A DNA stretch of 64,000 bases from SSSZ01 sp036732025 (GCA_036732025.1 DAINDE010000013.1:1-64000), one strand, 5' to 3'. Counted from the stretch's first letter, positions 24,464 through 34,538 are shown. Translations and numbers: made by a program. The notes: generated from the letters alone by a model not told the origin.

Positions 24464-25453
24464 ATGGCCGGCAAGAAAGCAAGTCCCGACTCCCGCGAAC
24501 ACACTTTCGCCGTCAACCTGATGCAGCATCTGGTTGTGCCCACCTTCGTCCTCGATCCCGACGGCCGGGTCATCGTCTGGAACCGCGCCTGCGAGCGGCT
24601 CACCGGCGTCCCCTCCAACGAAGTGGTGGGCACCCGCGACCACTGGCGGGCCTTCTATTCGGAACCCCGCCTCTGCCTCGCCGACGTCCTCGCCCAGGGC
24701 CGGACCGATGAGCTGGCCAGCCTCTACGCCTTCCATACCGAACCTTCGGAATACGGCCATGGCCTCAAGGCGGAAAACTGGTGCGTCATGCCCCGGGTGG
24801 GCAACCGCCTCTACCTGGCGGTGGACGCCGGGCCCATCTATGACGAATCGGGCCAGTTGATCGCCGTGGTGGAAACCCTGCGCGACATGACCGAGCACAA
24901 GCAAGCCCAGATGGCCCTGCAGCAGCTCGCCACCTGCGACGGCCTGACGGGCATCCCCAACCGGCGCAGCTTCGACGACAAGATGCAGCTCGAATGGAGC
25001 CGGGCCCAGCGCCAGGGCCAGAACCTCTCGCTCATCCTTGCCGACGTGGACCACTTCAAGCGCTACAACGACCACTTCGGCCACCAGGGCGGCGACGAAT
25101 GCCTCAGGGCCGTAGCCACCGCCCTGCAGCGCCAGATCTTCCGGGCCGGCGACCTGCCTGCCCGCTACGGCGGCGAGGAGTTCGCCGTCATCCTCCCCGG
25201 CACCGACCTGGCCGGCGCCCGCACCGTCGCCGACCGCCTGCGCAGCGAAGTGGAGGCCCTGGCGCTCCCCCATCCGGCCGGCGGCTCATCCCCGGTCGTC
25301 ACCCTCAGCCTGGGCGTGGCCACCTGCGTCCCCCAGGCGGGCAACCGCCCCCAGGATCTCATCGCCCTGGCCGATTCCGCCCTCTACGCCGCCAAGCACG
25401 AGGGCCGCAACCGCGTGTGCATCGCCGAAAGCGCCCTGCCCGCCGCCGCCTGA
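24464..25453 (+). CDS. PAS-GGDEF diguanylate cyclase
   Basis: 329-residue soluble protein. An N-terminal PAS (about 12-145, ending TLRDMTEHKQ) is joined to a GGDEF domain (about 160-320) that makes c-di-GMP from GTP. The active-site signature GGEEF is intact at residues 236-240. The GTP/Mg region (LADVDHFKRYNDHFGHQGGD) is also present. No RxxD inhibitory site is obvious five residues before the signature. The gene is preceded by 140 bp of lower-GC sequence that may contain its promoter. Confidence 0.92.
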   Translation: MAGKKASPDSREHTFAVNLMQHLVVPTFVLDPDGRVIVWNRACERLTGVPSNEVVGTRDHWRAFYSEPRLCLADVLAQGRTDELASLYAFHTEPSEYGHGLKAENWCVMPRVGNRLYLAVDAGPIYDESGQLIAVVETLRDMTEHKQAQMALQQLATCDGLTGIPNRRSFDDKMQLEWSRAQRQGQNLSLILADVDHFKRYNDHFGHQGGDECLRAVATALQRQIFRAGDLPARYGGEEFAVILPGTDLAGARTVADRLRSEVEALALPHPAGGSSPVVTLSLGVATCVPQAGNRPQDLIALADSALYAAKHEGRNRVCIAESALPAAA

Positions 25454-25501
25454 CCCCCGCCGCCGCTGACGAAGCACGCCACCCTGTGGCAAGATGCGGC
25501 C

Positions 25502-26194
25502 ATGCATGCCCTTCCCCACCTGAGCCTGGCCGACTGGCTGGCACTGGCCGCCTATTTCGCCTCCTGGGCGGGCTACGCCTGGTTTTCCGAACATAGCCGC
25601 TGGCGCGATGCCGGGCTCATCGGCCAAAGCCGCGACTACCGGCTGCAATGGGCCTACCGCCTGCTGGAGCGGGAGGTCCGGGTGCACGATTCGACCCTCA
25701 TCGGCAACCTGATGACCAGCGTCTCCTTTTACGCCAACACCACCATCTACATCATCGCCGGCCTCATCGCCGCGCTGGGCGCCGCCGACAAGCTGGTCAG
25801 CGTCACCGCCGACCTGCCCTTCGCCGGCGCCGGCAGCCGCGACATGCTGGAACTGAAGCTGATCCTGCTGCTCGGCAGCTTCATCTTCGCCTATTTCAAA
25901 TTCACCTGGTCGCTACGGCAGTTCAACATGCTTTCCATCCTTGTCGGCGCCGCCCCCCGGGGCCAGGCCGGCGACGCCGGCATCGACGCCTACGCCCGCC
26001 GCCTGGCCGGCACCAACAGCCTGGCCGGCGACGACTTCAACCGGGGCATCCGGGCCTACTACTTCAGCCTCGCCGCCACGGGCTGGCTGGTCAATCCGGT
26101 GGTGCTGGCCTGCCTCAGCCTCATCATCCTGGTGGTGCTCTACCGCCGCGACTACCGCTCGCCCCTGGTTCGCGTCATGCAGGGGAACGGCTGA
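25502..26194 (+). CDS. DUF599-family membrane protein
   Basis: 230-residue integral membrane protein with four hydrophobic segments (about 10-25, 68-98, 112-138 and 188-215). The pattern MHALPHLSLADWLALAAYF, then LIGNLMTSVSFYANTTIYII and GRD/DDFNRGIRAYYFSLA, fits the DUF599 family of unknown function. No catalytic motif is visible. It is the first gene of a tight same-strand run with rarD and the spermidine-synthase-like gene. Confidence 0.75.
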   Translation: MHALPHLSLADWLALAAYFASWAGYAWFSEHSRWRDAGLIGQSRDYRLQWAYRLLEREVRVHDSTLIGNLMTSVSFYANTTIYIIAGLIAALGAADKLVSVTADLPFAGAGSRDMLELKLILLLGSFIFAYFKFTWSLRQFNMLSILVGAAPRGQAGDAGIDAYARRLAGTNSLAGDDFNRGIRAYYFSLAATGWLVNPVVLACLSLIILVVLYRRDYRSPLVRVMQGNG

Positions 26195-26226
26195 CGGCCG
26201 TCCCCGCAGCCTTCGCTCCCGCCGCC

Positions 26227-27117
26227 ATGACGTCCCCGCGCCCTTCCCTGCCCGGCATCGCCTTCGGCCTTGCCGCCTACGGCATGTGGGGCTTCTTTCC
26301 CCTCTTCTTCCGCCAGCTCGCCCACCTGCCGCCCATGGACGTGCTGTGCAACCGGGCGGCCTGGGGCTTCCTCTTCGTCGGGCTGCTGCTCACCCTGCGC
26401 CGCGACTGGGGCAGGGCCCTGGCCGTCTTCCGCACCCCCCGCCACCTGGTCATGCTTGCCCTGGCCGCCCTCCTGGTGGGCAGCAACTGGCTGGTCTTCC
26501 TGTGGGCGGTGGCCAACGGGCAGGTGGTGGCCTCCAGCCTGGGCTATTTCCTGACGCCCCTGGTCAACGTCCTTCTCGGCCTGGCCGTCCTCAAGGAGCG
26601 CCTGAACCGCCTGGAGTGGCTTGCAGTGGCCCTGGCGGTGGCGGCGGTGGCCAACGAGATGCTGTTCCTGGGCAGCCTGCCCTGGGTTTCCCTGGTGCTC
26701 GCCGGCACCTTCGGCTTCTACGGCCTGGTGCGCAAGCAGGTGCCGGTGGATGCCGTCTCCGGCCTGTGGCTGGAGACCCTCGCCATGCTGCTCCCCTGTG
26801 GCCTCTACGCCGGATGGATGGCCGCGCAGGGCCACGCCGTGTTCACCGGCCACGACGACCGGACGGCGCTGCTCCTCGCCCTGGCCGGGGTGCTCACCGC
26901 CCTGCCCCTCATGGCCTTCGCCGCCGCCGCCCGCCGCCTGGACCTGGCCACGGTGGGCATGCTCATGTACATCAACCCCACCTTGCAGTTCCTCACCGCC
27001 GTCTGGCTCTTCGGCGAACCCCTGCAGGCGGCTCGGCTGGTCACCTTCGCGCTCATCTGGCTGGGCCTGTTCGCCTTCAGCTGGAGCGCCTGGGGCAAGG
27101 TGCGCCAACAGGAATGA
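26227..27117 (+). CDS. rarD: RarD/EamA-family permease
   Basis: 296-residue membrane protein of the drug/metabolite transporter superfamily, with about ten hydrophobic segments in two EamA repeats. The N-terminus (GIAFGLAAYGMWGFFPLFF) and the GYFLTPLVNVLLG segment are typical of RarD. RarD proteins are associated with chloramphenicol sensitivity, but the natural substrate is unknown. The frame extends upstream to 25648, but ATG 26227 begins the conserved sequence. Its stop overlaps a possible start of the next gene (ATGA at 27114). Confidence 0.85.
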   Translation: MTSPRPSLPGIAFGLAAYGMWGFFPLFFRQLAHLPPMDVLCNRAAWGFLFVGLLLTLRRDWGRALAVFRTPRHLVMLALAALLVGSNWLVFLWAVANGQVVASSLGYFLTPLVNVLLGLAVLKERLNRLEWLAVALAVAAVANEMLFLGSLPWVSLVLAGTFGFYGLVRKQVPVDAVSGLWLETLAMLLPCGLYAGWMAAQGHAVFTGHDDRTALLLALAGVLTALPLMAFAAAARRLDLATVGMLMYINPTLQFLTAVWLFGEPLQAARLVTFALIWLGLFAFSWSAWGKVRQQE

Positions 27118-27125
27118 TCGCGGCG

Positions 27126-28469
27126 ATGCCCCGCTCCCTGCTCTACGCCATCGTCTTCATCGAGGGCTTCTGCTCCCTGGGGGCCGAAGTCATCGCCCTG
27201 CGCCGCCTGGTGCCGGAGGTGGGCAGTTCCATCGTCGTCACCGCCCCCACCATCGGCCTCTTCCTCCTCGCCCTGGCCCTGGGCTATGCCGCCGGCGGGC
27301 GGGTGGCGGGCGATTTCCGGCGGGTGGTGGCGCGCAACTTCCTGGTGGCGGCCCTGCTGGCCGGCACCGGCCTGGCGGGGCCCACGGTGACGGGCCTGTT
27401 CGCCCACCTGCAACCGGCGGCCATGGCCTACCTGGTCTTCATCGGCGGCATCCTCTGCCCCCTGGCCTGGCTGCTCGGCCAGACGGTGCCCATCCTCACC
27501 AACCTCATGGGCCACGCGCGGGCCGGAGAAGCCAGCGGCACCGCCCTCTACTGGTCAACTCTCGGCTCCTTCCTGGGCTCCCTCGGCCTGTCGCTGCTGG
27601 TCATGCAATGGCTGGGCGTCTCGGCGGCGGTGTTCGCCTGCGCCCTGCTGCTGGCGGCGGGCGCCGTGGTGCTGCACGGCCGGCGGCCGGCGGCGGCGCT
27701 GTCGGCGGTGGCGGTCGCCGGCCTGGCGGCCTGGATCAACCTCGCCCCCCAGGCGACGACGCAAACCGCCTACGCCGACTACGCGGTGGTGCCGGTGGAA
27801 TTGCCCGGCCAGGCGCATCCCCGGGCCTTCCGGGTCAACAATTCCACCGCCTCCCTCCTCGACGACGGCACGCCGCCCCGCTACGCGCTCTACATCCGCC
27901 ACCTGCGGCGGGTGCTGCTGGAAGATCTGGGCTTCAAGGGCAAGGAGATCCTGGTCCTCGGCGCCGGCGGCTTCACCCTTTCCCACCGGGAGCCGGACAA
28001 CCGCTACACCTACGTGGATATCGACCCGGCCATCCGCGCCATCGCCGAAAAGGAATTCCTCAAGGAACCGATCCGCGGCGACTTCGTCGTAGACGACGCC
28101 CGCCGCTTCGTGGCCGCCACCGACCGCCGTTTCGACGCGGTGGTGGTGGATGTCTTCAGTTCCCATACGTCCATTCCCAGCCATCTGGTGACCCGGGAGT
28201 TCTGGCGCGACGCCCGCCGGGCGCTCACCGCCGACGGCGTCCTCCTCGCCAACCTGATCCTCGACCCGCGCCTGGAAACCCCCTACGCCCGCAACCTGCT
28301 CGCCACCATCGAGAACGTATTCGGCCGCTGCGCGGTCGAAGTTCTGCACCGGGACAGGCCCCTGGCCAATGTCGAGGTCATCTGTTTCGCCAGCAGCCGG
28401 CCGCAAGCCGCCCGCCTCTATGCCGACGAACTGAACCCCGCCGACGTCGATCTGGCGCGCTCGCGCTGA
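27126..28469 (+). CDS. membrane-fused spermidine-synthase-like protein
   Basis: 447-residue fusion. The N-terminal half has about seven hydrophobic helices. The C-terminal half (about 215-435) is a SpeE-like methyltransferase-fold domain with the nucleotide-binding turn LVLGAGGFTLSHRE, the acidic end of beta-2 (YVDIDPAI) and DDARRFV. Such fused transporter/spermidine-synthase proteins are common, and their substrate is generally unknown. An in-frame ATG at 27114 overlaps the rarD stop (ATGA). I prefer 27126 because AGGA lies about 10 bases before it, but either start is possible. Confidence 0.8.
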   Translation: MPRSLLYAIVFIEGFCSLGAEVIALRRLVPEVGSSIVVTAPTIGLFLLALALGYAAGGRVAGDFRRVVARNFLVAALLAGTGLAGPTVTGLFAHLQPAAMAYLVFIGGILCPLAWLLGQTVPILTNLMGHARAGEASGTALYWSTLGSFLGSLGLSLLVMQWLGVSAAVFACALLLAAGAVVLHGRRPAAALSAVAVAGLAAWINLAPQATTQTAYADYAVVPVELPGQAHPRAFRVNNSTASLLDDGTPPRYALYIRHLRRVLLEDLGFKGKEILVLGAGGFTLSHREPDNRYTYVDIDPAIRAIAEKEFLKEPIRGDFVVDDARRFVAATDRRFDAVVVDVFSSHTSIPSHLVTREFWRDARRALTADGVLLANLILDPRLETPYARNLLATIENVFGRCAVEVLHRDRPLANVEVICFASSRPQAARLYADELNPADVDLARSR

Positions 28470-28550
28470 GGACGGCCACAGCCGACCGCAGCGACGTTCC
28501 CAGCGACCATCCGTCCCCCTGCGCGTCGACACCGCTCCGCCGGTGCTAAC

Positions 28551-30485
28551 ATGAACATGGATATGGCAGGAGGATGGAACGGAATGCAGTTGCTGCTCCC
28601 CGAGCGCTACGCCGAACTGAAGGCCACCGGCCGGCTGCCCTCGCCGCGGGGGGTGGCCGTGGCCATCATCCGGCTCCTGCAGCGGGACGAATTTCCGGTG
28701 GGCGAACTGGTGCGCCTGGTGCAATCGGACCCGGCCATATCCGGCCGCCTCCTGAAATACGCCAACGCCGCCGCCTTTGGCCGCTCGCGGCCGGTGGTCT
28801 CGTTGCACCGGGCCATCGTCGCCCTAGGCTCCTTCCGCGTGCGCGACCTGGTAATCGGCTTCTCGGTGCTGCAGTCCAACCGCAGCGGCGACTGCAAGGG
28901 CTTCGACTACAACGGCTTCTGGAGCCGCTCCCTGGCCACCGCCATCGCCTGCCAGGACCTGGCCCGCTTCGCCCAGATCGCCGGCGAGGAAAATTTCACC
29001 ATCGGCCTCCTCTGCGGGGTCGGCGAACTGGGCCTGGCCACCCTCTACCCGGACGACTACGCGGCGGTGCTCGCCACCTCTCCCGATCGCCTGGCCTTGC
29101 TGGCCAACGAGGAGGAACGCTTCGGTTTCGACCACCGCACCCTGGGCGCCAGCATGCTCGCCGAATGGGGACTGCCGGACATCCTCATCCGCGCCACCTA
29201 TCACCACGAACTGCCCGAGGAATCGGGCCTGGCCGACGGCTCGCGGCTGCAAACCATCTCCCTCACGCTGCATTTCGCCCGGGCCCTGGCCGAGATGTGC
29301 ACCGCCGACGACAAGTCGCGCTGGAGCCTGCTGCCGCCCCTGGTCAATCGCTCCGCCCGCCTGGGCATCGACCCGGCCACCCTGGGCGGCATGGTGGACG
29401 GCATCGTCGCCCGCTGGCGGGACTGGGGCGCCATGCTCCAGGTGCGCACCCAGGACGTGCCACCCTTCGCCGAGCTGCTCGCCGCCAGCCCGCCCCATTC
29501 CCTGGCCGCCACTGCCGACATGGGGGCGGCCCAGCCCGCCCTCATGCTCATCGCGCCCGCAACCCCGGCCACCGACGAACTGGTGGACCTGCTGACCGGC
29601 CAGGGCTACCGGCCGGCCATGGAGCACAACCCCGACGAGGCCCTGGCCAGGGCCTTGGAAGCGCCGCCGGCGATGATCGTGGTGGACCTGGAGCTGTCCG
29701 GCCTGGACACCGCCGAATGCTGCCACGCCTTGCGCCAGGACCCGCTGGGCAGCACGACCTACGTTCTCGCCATCGCCGCTCCGGACCAGGAAGGAGCCGC
29801 CATGGCCGTCCTCGAGGCGGGCGCCGACGATGTGCTGCTCAAGCCCATCACCGCCCAGAATCTGCGCCTGCGCCTCAATCTCGCCCGCCGCATGCTGCAC
29901 TTGCGCCAGGAGATGCTGCGGGAGCGCCAGGGCGTGGTCCGTTCCGCCGGCGAATTCGCCGACGCCCACCGGCGCCTCATCCAGGTGGCCCTCACCGACC
30001 CGCTCACCCAGTTGCCCAACCGCCGCCACGGCCTCGATTACCTCAACACGGAATGGGAAACCGCCCGGGCCAACAACCTGCCCCTTTCCCTGATGATGCT
30101 CGACATCGACCATTTCAAGCAGGTCAACGACACCTGGGGCCATGCCGCCGGCGACGCCGTGCTGCGCCGTCTCGCCGACCTGCTGCGCGCCATCTCCCGG
30201 GCCGAGGACCTGGTCTTCCGCTACGGCGGCGAGGAATTCGCCGTGGTCCTGCCCGGCGCCGACCTGGCCACGGCGGTCAAGGTGGCGGAGCGCATCCGCC
30301 GGCTCATCTCGGTGGAAACCTTCGAATGGGAAGAGTGGATCATCCCGGTCACCGTCAGCCTGGGGGTCGCCTCGGTAACGCCGGCGCTCGGCGACAGCCA
30401 CGCCCTGGTGGAAGCCGCCGACGCCGCCCTCTACCAGTCCAAGGAAGGCGGACGCAACCGGGTCACCGCCGCCCGCAGCAACTGA
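28551..30485 (+). CDS. HDOD-receiver-GGDEF signalling protein
   Basis: 644-residue protein with three parts. An HDOD domain (about 22-230: VQSDPAISGRLLKYANAAAF, then GLLCGVGELGLATLYP) comes first. A receiver-like domain (about 325-445) follows, with a phospho-acceptor candidate in IVVDLELSGLDT and the conserved LKPI lysine near its end. A GGDEF domain (about 475-640) with intact GGEEF at 559-563 completes it. It should make c-di-GMP under control of phosphorylation and HDOD contacts. The first ATG (28551) is used, and MQLLLPERY at 28584 is an alternative. It converges with rlmB with no gap. Confidence 0.9.
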   Translation: MNMDMAGGWNGMQLLLPERYAELKATGRLPSPRGVAVAIIRLLQRDEFPVGELVRLVQSDPAISGRLLKYANAAAFGRSRPVVSLHRAIVALGSFRVRDLVIGFSVLQSNRSGDCKGFDYNGFWSRSLATAIACQDLARFAQIAGEENFTIGLLCGVGELGLATLYPDDYAAVLATSPDRLALLANEEERFGFDHRTLGASMLAEWGLPDILIRATYHHELPEESGLADGSRLQTISLTLHFARALAEMCTADDKSRWSLLPPLVNRSARLGIDPATLGGMVDGIVARWRDWGAMLQVRTQDVPPFAELLAASPPHSLAATADMGAAQPALMLIAPATPATDELVDLLTGQGYRPAMEHNPDEALARALEAPPAMIVVDLELSGLDTAECCHALRQDPLGSTTYVLAIAAPDQEGAAMAVLEAGADDVLLKPITAQNLRLRLNLARRMLHLRQEMLRERQGVVRSAGEFADAHRRLIQVALTDPLTQLPNRRHGLDYLNTEWETARANNLPLSLMMLDIDHFKQVNDTWGHAAGDAVLRRLADLLRAISRAEDLVFRYGGEEFAVVLPGADLATAVKVAERIRRLISVETFEWEEWIIPVTVSLGVASVTPALGDSHALVEAADAALYQSKEGGRNRVTAARSN

Positions 30486-31220
30486 TCAGCCCCGGCGGCG
30501 CCGCGCCTCGTAGAGGCAAACCCCCGCCGCCACCGAGACGTTGAGGCTCTCCACCGCCCCGTGCATGGGGATATGTACGAGCTGGTCGCAGTTTTCCCGG
30601 GTCAGGCGGCGCATTCCCTCCCCCTCGGCCCCCAGCACCCAGGCCGTGGCGGCCGGCCAGGTGGCCTCGTACAGGCTCTCCTTGGCCTCGCCGGCGGTAC
30701 CGACCACCCAGATCTCCCGTTCCTGCAGTTCCCGCAGGGTGCGCGCCAGATTGGTGACCATCACGTAGGGCACCGTCTCGGCGGCGCCGCTGGCCGTCTT
30801 CACCGCCACCTCGGTGAGACCGACCGCCCGGTCCTTGGGCGCCACCACGGCGTGCACGCCGGCGGCGTCGGCCACCCGCAGGCAGGCCCCCAGGTTGCGG
30901 GGATCGGTGACGCCGTCGAGGACGAGCAGGAAGGCCGGCTCCTCCAGGGTGTCCAGCACGTCGTCGAGGCGCGCCACCTGGCGCCCGCCTTCGACCCGCG
31001 CCACCACGCCCTGGTGGCGCCCGCCCGGCACCATGCCGTCCAGGCGCTTGCCCTCGGTGGCTACCACCTTCACCCCCTGCAGCTCGGCGTGGCGCAACAG
31101 GTCCCGGGCCCGGGCATCCTGGCGGCCGGCGTCGATGAGGATTTCGTTCACCGCCTCCGGATCGTGGCGCAGCTTGGCGATGATGGCGTGGAAGCCGTAG
31201 ATGAGGCGGGAGGAAGACAT
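30486..31220 (-). CDS. rlmB: 23S rRNA (guanosine-2'-O-)-methyltransferase
   Basis: 244-residue SpoU-class RNA methyltransferase. It methylates the ribose of G2251 in the 23S rRNA peptidyl-transferase P-loop. An N-terminal L30e-like substrate domain (LIYGFHAIIAKLRHDPEAVNEI) is followed by the knotted SPOUT domain with motifs LDGVTDPRNLGACLRVADAAG, VLGAEGEGMRRLTRENCD and IPMHGAVESLNVSVAAGV. The frame is open to 31259, but MSSSRLIYGFHA at 31220 matches the usual start. It follows rnr by about 40 bp in the usual rnr-rlmB order. Confidence 0.95.
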   Translation of the reverse strand: MSSSRLIYGFHAIIAKLRHDPEAVNEILIDAGRQDARARDLLRHAELQGVKVVATEGKRLDGMVPGGRHQGVVARVEGGRQVARLDDVLDTLEEPAFLLVLDGVTDPRNLGACLRVADAAGVHAVVAPKDRAVGLTEVAVKTASGAAETVPYVMVTNLARTLRELQEREIWVVGTAGEAKESLYEATWPAATAWVLGAEGEGMRRLTRENCDQLVHIPMHGAVESLNVSVAAGVCLYEARRRRG

Positions 31221-31262
31221 GCGCTGGCGATCCGTTGACGAAAGCGGCGAGTCTACCACCCG

Positions 31263-33698
31263 CTAGCCGCGCTTGCGGGTCGTCGTCCGGGCGGAGGCTT
31301 TCCCGCTACCCCCCTGCTTTCGGGATCCCGCCGATTTGCCGGTGGCTGCCTTCTTCTTGCCGCTGGCTGCCTTCTTCGCCGGAGCGGGCTTCCTGGCCGG
31401 TTCGGCTTTTTTCGGGGCTGCCGCCTTCGTCTTGGTCGCCTTCGTCTTTTCCGGGGCCGTCGCGGGCAGCACCGGAGCAGCCGCAGGCCGCCGCGGCCCC
31501 CGGCTACCGCTCGCCGCCTCCGGCGGCGCCAGCACGAAGTCGATCTTGTTGGTCTCCAGGTCCGCCCGTACCAGCTTGACCCGCACCCGGTCGCCGAGGC
31601 GGAAACGCTGGCCGGTACGCTCGCCCAGCATCTGGTGCTTGATGGGATCGAACTGGAAGTAGTCCTCGCCCAGTTCGGAGACATGCACCAGCCCTTCCAC
31701 GTACACCGTATCCAGGGCGACGAAGATGCCGAAGGCGGTGACGGCGGAGATGGTGCCGGTGAAGATCTCGCCGATGCGCTCCTTCATGAAATAGCACTTG
31801 AGCCAGTTTTCCACGTCCCGGGTGGCCTCGTCGGCCCGCCGCTCGGTGGCGGAGCAGTGCAGGCCGATGTCCTCCCAGGTGCCCACCGGGCGGTACTTGC
31901 CGCCGGCCAGAACGGCCTTGATGGCGCGGTGCACCAGGAGATCCGGGTAGCGCCGGATGGGCGAGGTGAAGTGGGTGTAGTGCTCGTAGGCCAGGCCGAA
32001 ATGGCCGACGTTGTCCGGGCTGTACATGGCCTGCTTCAGCGACCGCAGCATCACCGTCTGCAGGAGCTGGAAATCGGGCCGCTGCTTGACCTTTTCCAGC
32101 AGGGCGCCGTAGTCCTTGGCGTGGGGATCGTCGCCGCCTCCCAGGGCGAGGCCGAATTCGGCCAGGAAGGAGCGCAGGTTCTTCAGCTTTTCCGCCGACG
32201 GCCCTTCATGGATGCGGTAGAGACAGGTCTGCTGGTGCTGGGCGAGGAAATCCGAGGCGCAGACGTTGGCCGCCAGCATGCATTCCTCGATCAGGCGGTG
32301 GGCGTCGTTGCGCACCACGGGCACGATGTTCTCGATCTTGCCCTGATCGTTGAACAGCATCTGCGTCTCGGTGGTCTCGAAATCGATGGCACCCCGCTGG
32401 CCCCGGGCCTTGTGCAGGATCTGGTAGAGCTTGTAGAGGTTTTGGAGGTGGGGCTGCAGGGCGACATGTACGTCGCCCTCGGGCTTCGCCGCCCCGGACA
32501 GCCAGTTCCACACCTGGGTGTAGGTCAAGCGCGCCTTGGACTGGAAGACCGCCGGGTAGAACCGGTAGGCGCCGATCTTGCCGGCGGCGCTGATGGACAT
32601 GTCGCAGACCATGGCCAGGCGTTCCACCTCCGGGTTGAGGGAGCAGATGCCGTTGGAGAGCTTCTCCGGCAGCATGGGGATGACCCGGCGCGGGAAATAG
32701 ACGGAATTGCCCCGCTCCATGGCCTCCTTGTCCAGGGCCATGCCCGGCTTGACGTAGTGGGAGACGTCGGCAATGGCCACCACCAGCCGCCAGCCGCGGC
32801 CTTTCTTCTCGCAGAAGACGGCGTCGTCGAAATCCCGCGCCGTCTCGCCGTCGATGGTCACCAGGGGCAGGTCGCGGATGTCCTCGCGGCCCTGGAGATC
32901 GGTCTTCCTCACCTTGAGCGGGGTGGCCTTGTTCTCTTCCAGGGCGGCCTTGGAGAACTCGAAGGGCAGGTCGTGCTTCCTGAGCGCGATCTCGATCTCC
33001 ATGCCCGGGTCGGCGTAATTGCCGAGCACCTCGGTAATACGGCCGATGGGCTGGGAGAACTTGCTGGGCTGCTCGATGATGTCCACCATCACCACCTGGC
33101 CGGAAACCGGCTTGACCTTCGCCTTTTTCTCCGGCGGCACCAGGATGTCCTGGGTGATGCGGCGGTTCTCCGGCACCACGAAGACGACGCCGTGCTCGAC
33201 GAAGACACGCCCCACCACCCGCGTGTTCGCGCGCTCGGTGACCTCGACGATGCTGCCTTCCGGACGGCCCTTGCGGTCGATGCCGGTGACGCGCACCAGG
33301 GCGCGGTCGCCGTGCAGCACCTTGCCCATCTGGTGCTGGTCCAGGAAGATGTCCGGGCTGCCGTCGTCGGGGATGAAGAAACCGTAACCGTCCGGGTGGC
33401 CCTGCACCTTGCCCGGCACCAGGCTCGCCCGCTCCGGCAGGATGTAGGCGCCCTTCCGGTTCCTCAGCAGCTGGCCTTCGCGCTCCATGGCGCCGAGGCG
33501 GCGCTGGAACATCTCCCGCTCATGGCGGTCGATATCCATCAGGGCGGCCAGTTCGTCGAAACTGACCGGCCTGCCCTCGTCTTCCAGGATCTGCATGATG
33601 AACTCCCGGGAGGGCAGCGGCAGTTCGTAGCGGGCCGCTTCCCGTTCCAGGAAGGGATCGCGGCGACGGGTCTTGGACAGCTTGTTCTTTGTTGACAT
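31263..33698 (-). CDS. rnr: ribonuclease R
   Basis: 811-residue 3'-5' exoribonuclease that degrades structured RNA and takes part in rRNA quality control. Domains in order: winged helix (about 20-80), cold-shock domains (about 85-240), RNB catalytic domain (about 250-600, with the acidic motif DGETARDFDDAVFCE) and S1 (about 640-725). The C-terminal 85 residues form a Lys/Ala/Pro-rich tail, which in RNase R aids dsRNA and ribosome binding and is long here. rlmB follows on the same strand. Confidence 0.95.
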   Translation of the reverse strand: MSTKNKLSKTRRRDPFLEREAARYELPLPSREFIMQILEDEGRPVSFDELAALMDIDRHEREMFQRRLGAMEREGQLLRNRKGAYILPERASLVPGKVQGHPDGYGFFIPDDGSPDIFLDQHQMGKVLHGDRALVRVTGIDRKGRPEGSIVEVTERANTRVVGRVFVEHGVVFVVPENRRITQDILVPPEKKAKVKPVSGQVVMVDIIEQPSKFSQPIGRITEVLGNYADPGMEIEIALRKHDLPFEFSKAALEENKATPLKVRKTDLQGREDIRDLPLVTIDGETARDFDDAVFCEKKGRGWRLVVAIADVSHYVKPGMALDKEAMERGNSVYFPRRVIPMLPEKLSNGICSLNPEVERLAMVCDMSISAAGKIGAYRFYPAVFQSKARLTYTQVWNWLSGAAKPEGDVHVALQPHLQNLYKLYQILHKARGQRGAIDFETTETQMLFNDQGKIENIVPVVRNDAHRLIEECMLAANVCASDFLAQHQQTCLYRIHEGPSAEKLKNLRSFLAEFGLALGGGDDPHAKDYGALLEKVKQRPDFQLLQTVMLRSLKQAMYSPDNVGHFGLAYEHYTHFTSPIRRYPDLLVHRAIKAVLAGGKYRPVGTWEDIGLHCSATERRADEATRDVENWLKCYFMKERIGEIFTGTISAVTAFGIFVALDTVYVEGLVHVSELGEDYFQFDPIKHQMLGERTGQRFRLGDRVRVKLVRADLETNKIDFVLAPPEAASGSRGPRRPAAAPVLPATAPEKTKATKTKAAAPKKAEPARKPAPAKKAASGKKKAATGKSAGSRKQGGSGKASARTTTRKRG

Positions 33699-33737
33699 CC
33701 TTGTTCTTTCCTTTACAATGCGCAGCTCTTCGCACCT

Positions 33738-33822
<85 letters not shown>

Positions 33823-33831
33823 AATTCTGAG

Positions 33832-33858
33832 AAAGCCGGCTTCCCGCCGGCTTTTTCT
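33832..33858 (+). terminator. rho-independent terminator after tRNA-Leu
   Basis: AAAGCCGGC and GCCGGCTTTTT form a 9-bp stem with loop TTCCC and a T-run, 10 bp after the tRNA. Confidence 0.88.
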
Positions 33859-33959
33859 ATTTCGCCCCGCCGCTTTCCCCGGAAAAGCCGTCCGGCAAGG
33901 CATTCAGCCCGCATGATACCATCACCGCCGAGGCGGGCCGTGGCGTAGAATCGGCGCCC

Positions 33960-34538
33960 ATGAAGCGACGGAACTTCCTGCTGCTGATTCCCGGCCTGCC
34001 GCTCTCCACGGCCCTTGCCGCCCCTGCCGGCGCCCCCTCCCTGCCCGAGGAGGATGTGGAGACGGTTTACGACAACGGCATCTACCGGGGCAGTTTCCGC
34101 TTTGCCATCCCCGTCGCCCCCCGCGTCGCCTGGGCGGTCCTCACGGATTTCGACCACATGGCCGAATTCGTGCCCAACGTGGAGAGCAGCCACATCGCCA
34201 GCCGCGATGGCCGGATCATCCACGTGGTCCAGCGCGGCCGACTGGAATTCGGCCCCTTCACCTTCCGCTTCGAATCGGAACGCCGCATCGAAATGCGCCC
34301 GGAGGAAGGCGTCATCCTGGCCCGGGCCGTCGCCGGCACGACCAGGCACATGCAGAGCGAAATGCACGTCAGCGCCGATGGCAACGGCACCGTCCTCGAC
34401 TACCAGGTGGAAATGATCCCCGACCGCTGGATTCCCTCCAGCGTCGGGGTCAGCTTCATGCGCCACGAACTGGCCGAGCAGTTCTCGGCCATCGCCCGGG
34501 AAATGGTGCGCCGGCAGCAGGGGCAGCGTCCCCGCTAG
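33960..34538 (+). CDS. secreted START/SRPBCC-like protein
   Basis: 192-residue protein with an N-terminal signal sequence (MKRRNFLLLIPGLPLSTALA) and a START/polyketide-cyclase-like fold. The VAWAVLTDFDHMAEFVPNVE stretch is the hallmark of the COQ10/START subgroup, followed by alternating beta strands and a long C-terminal helix. Such folds bind hydrophobic ligands, and the ligand here is unknown. It is a single gene whose TAG stop lies inside the CTAG that flanks the MITE-like element. Confidence 0.8.
   Translation: MKRRNFLLLIPGLPLSTALAAPAGAPSLPEEDVETVYDNGIYRGSFRFAIPVAPRVAWAVLTDFDHMAEFVPNVESSHIASRDGRIIHVVQRGRLEFGPFTFRFESERRIEMRPEEGVILARAVAGTTRHMQSEMHVSADGNGTVLDYQVEMIPDRWIPSSVGVSFMRHELAEQFSAIAREMVRRQQGQRPR

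Noticed and set aside
31635..33695. 686-codon plus-strand open frame opposite rnr
   Set aside because: No domain is recognisable, and RNase R on the minus strand is certain.
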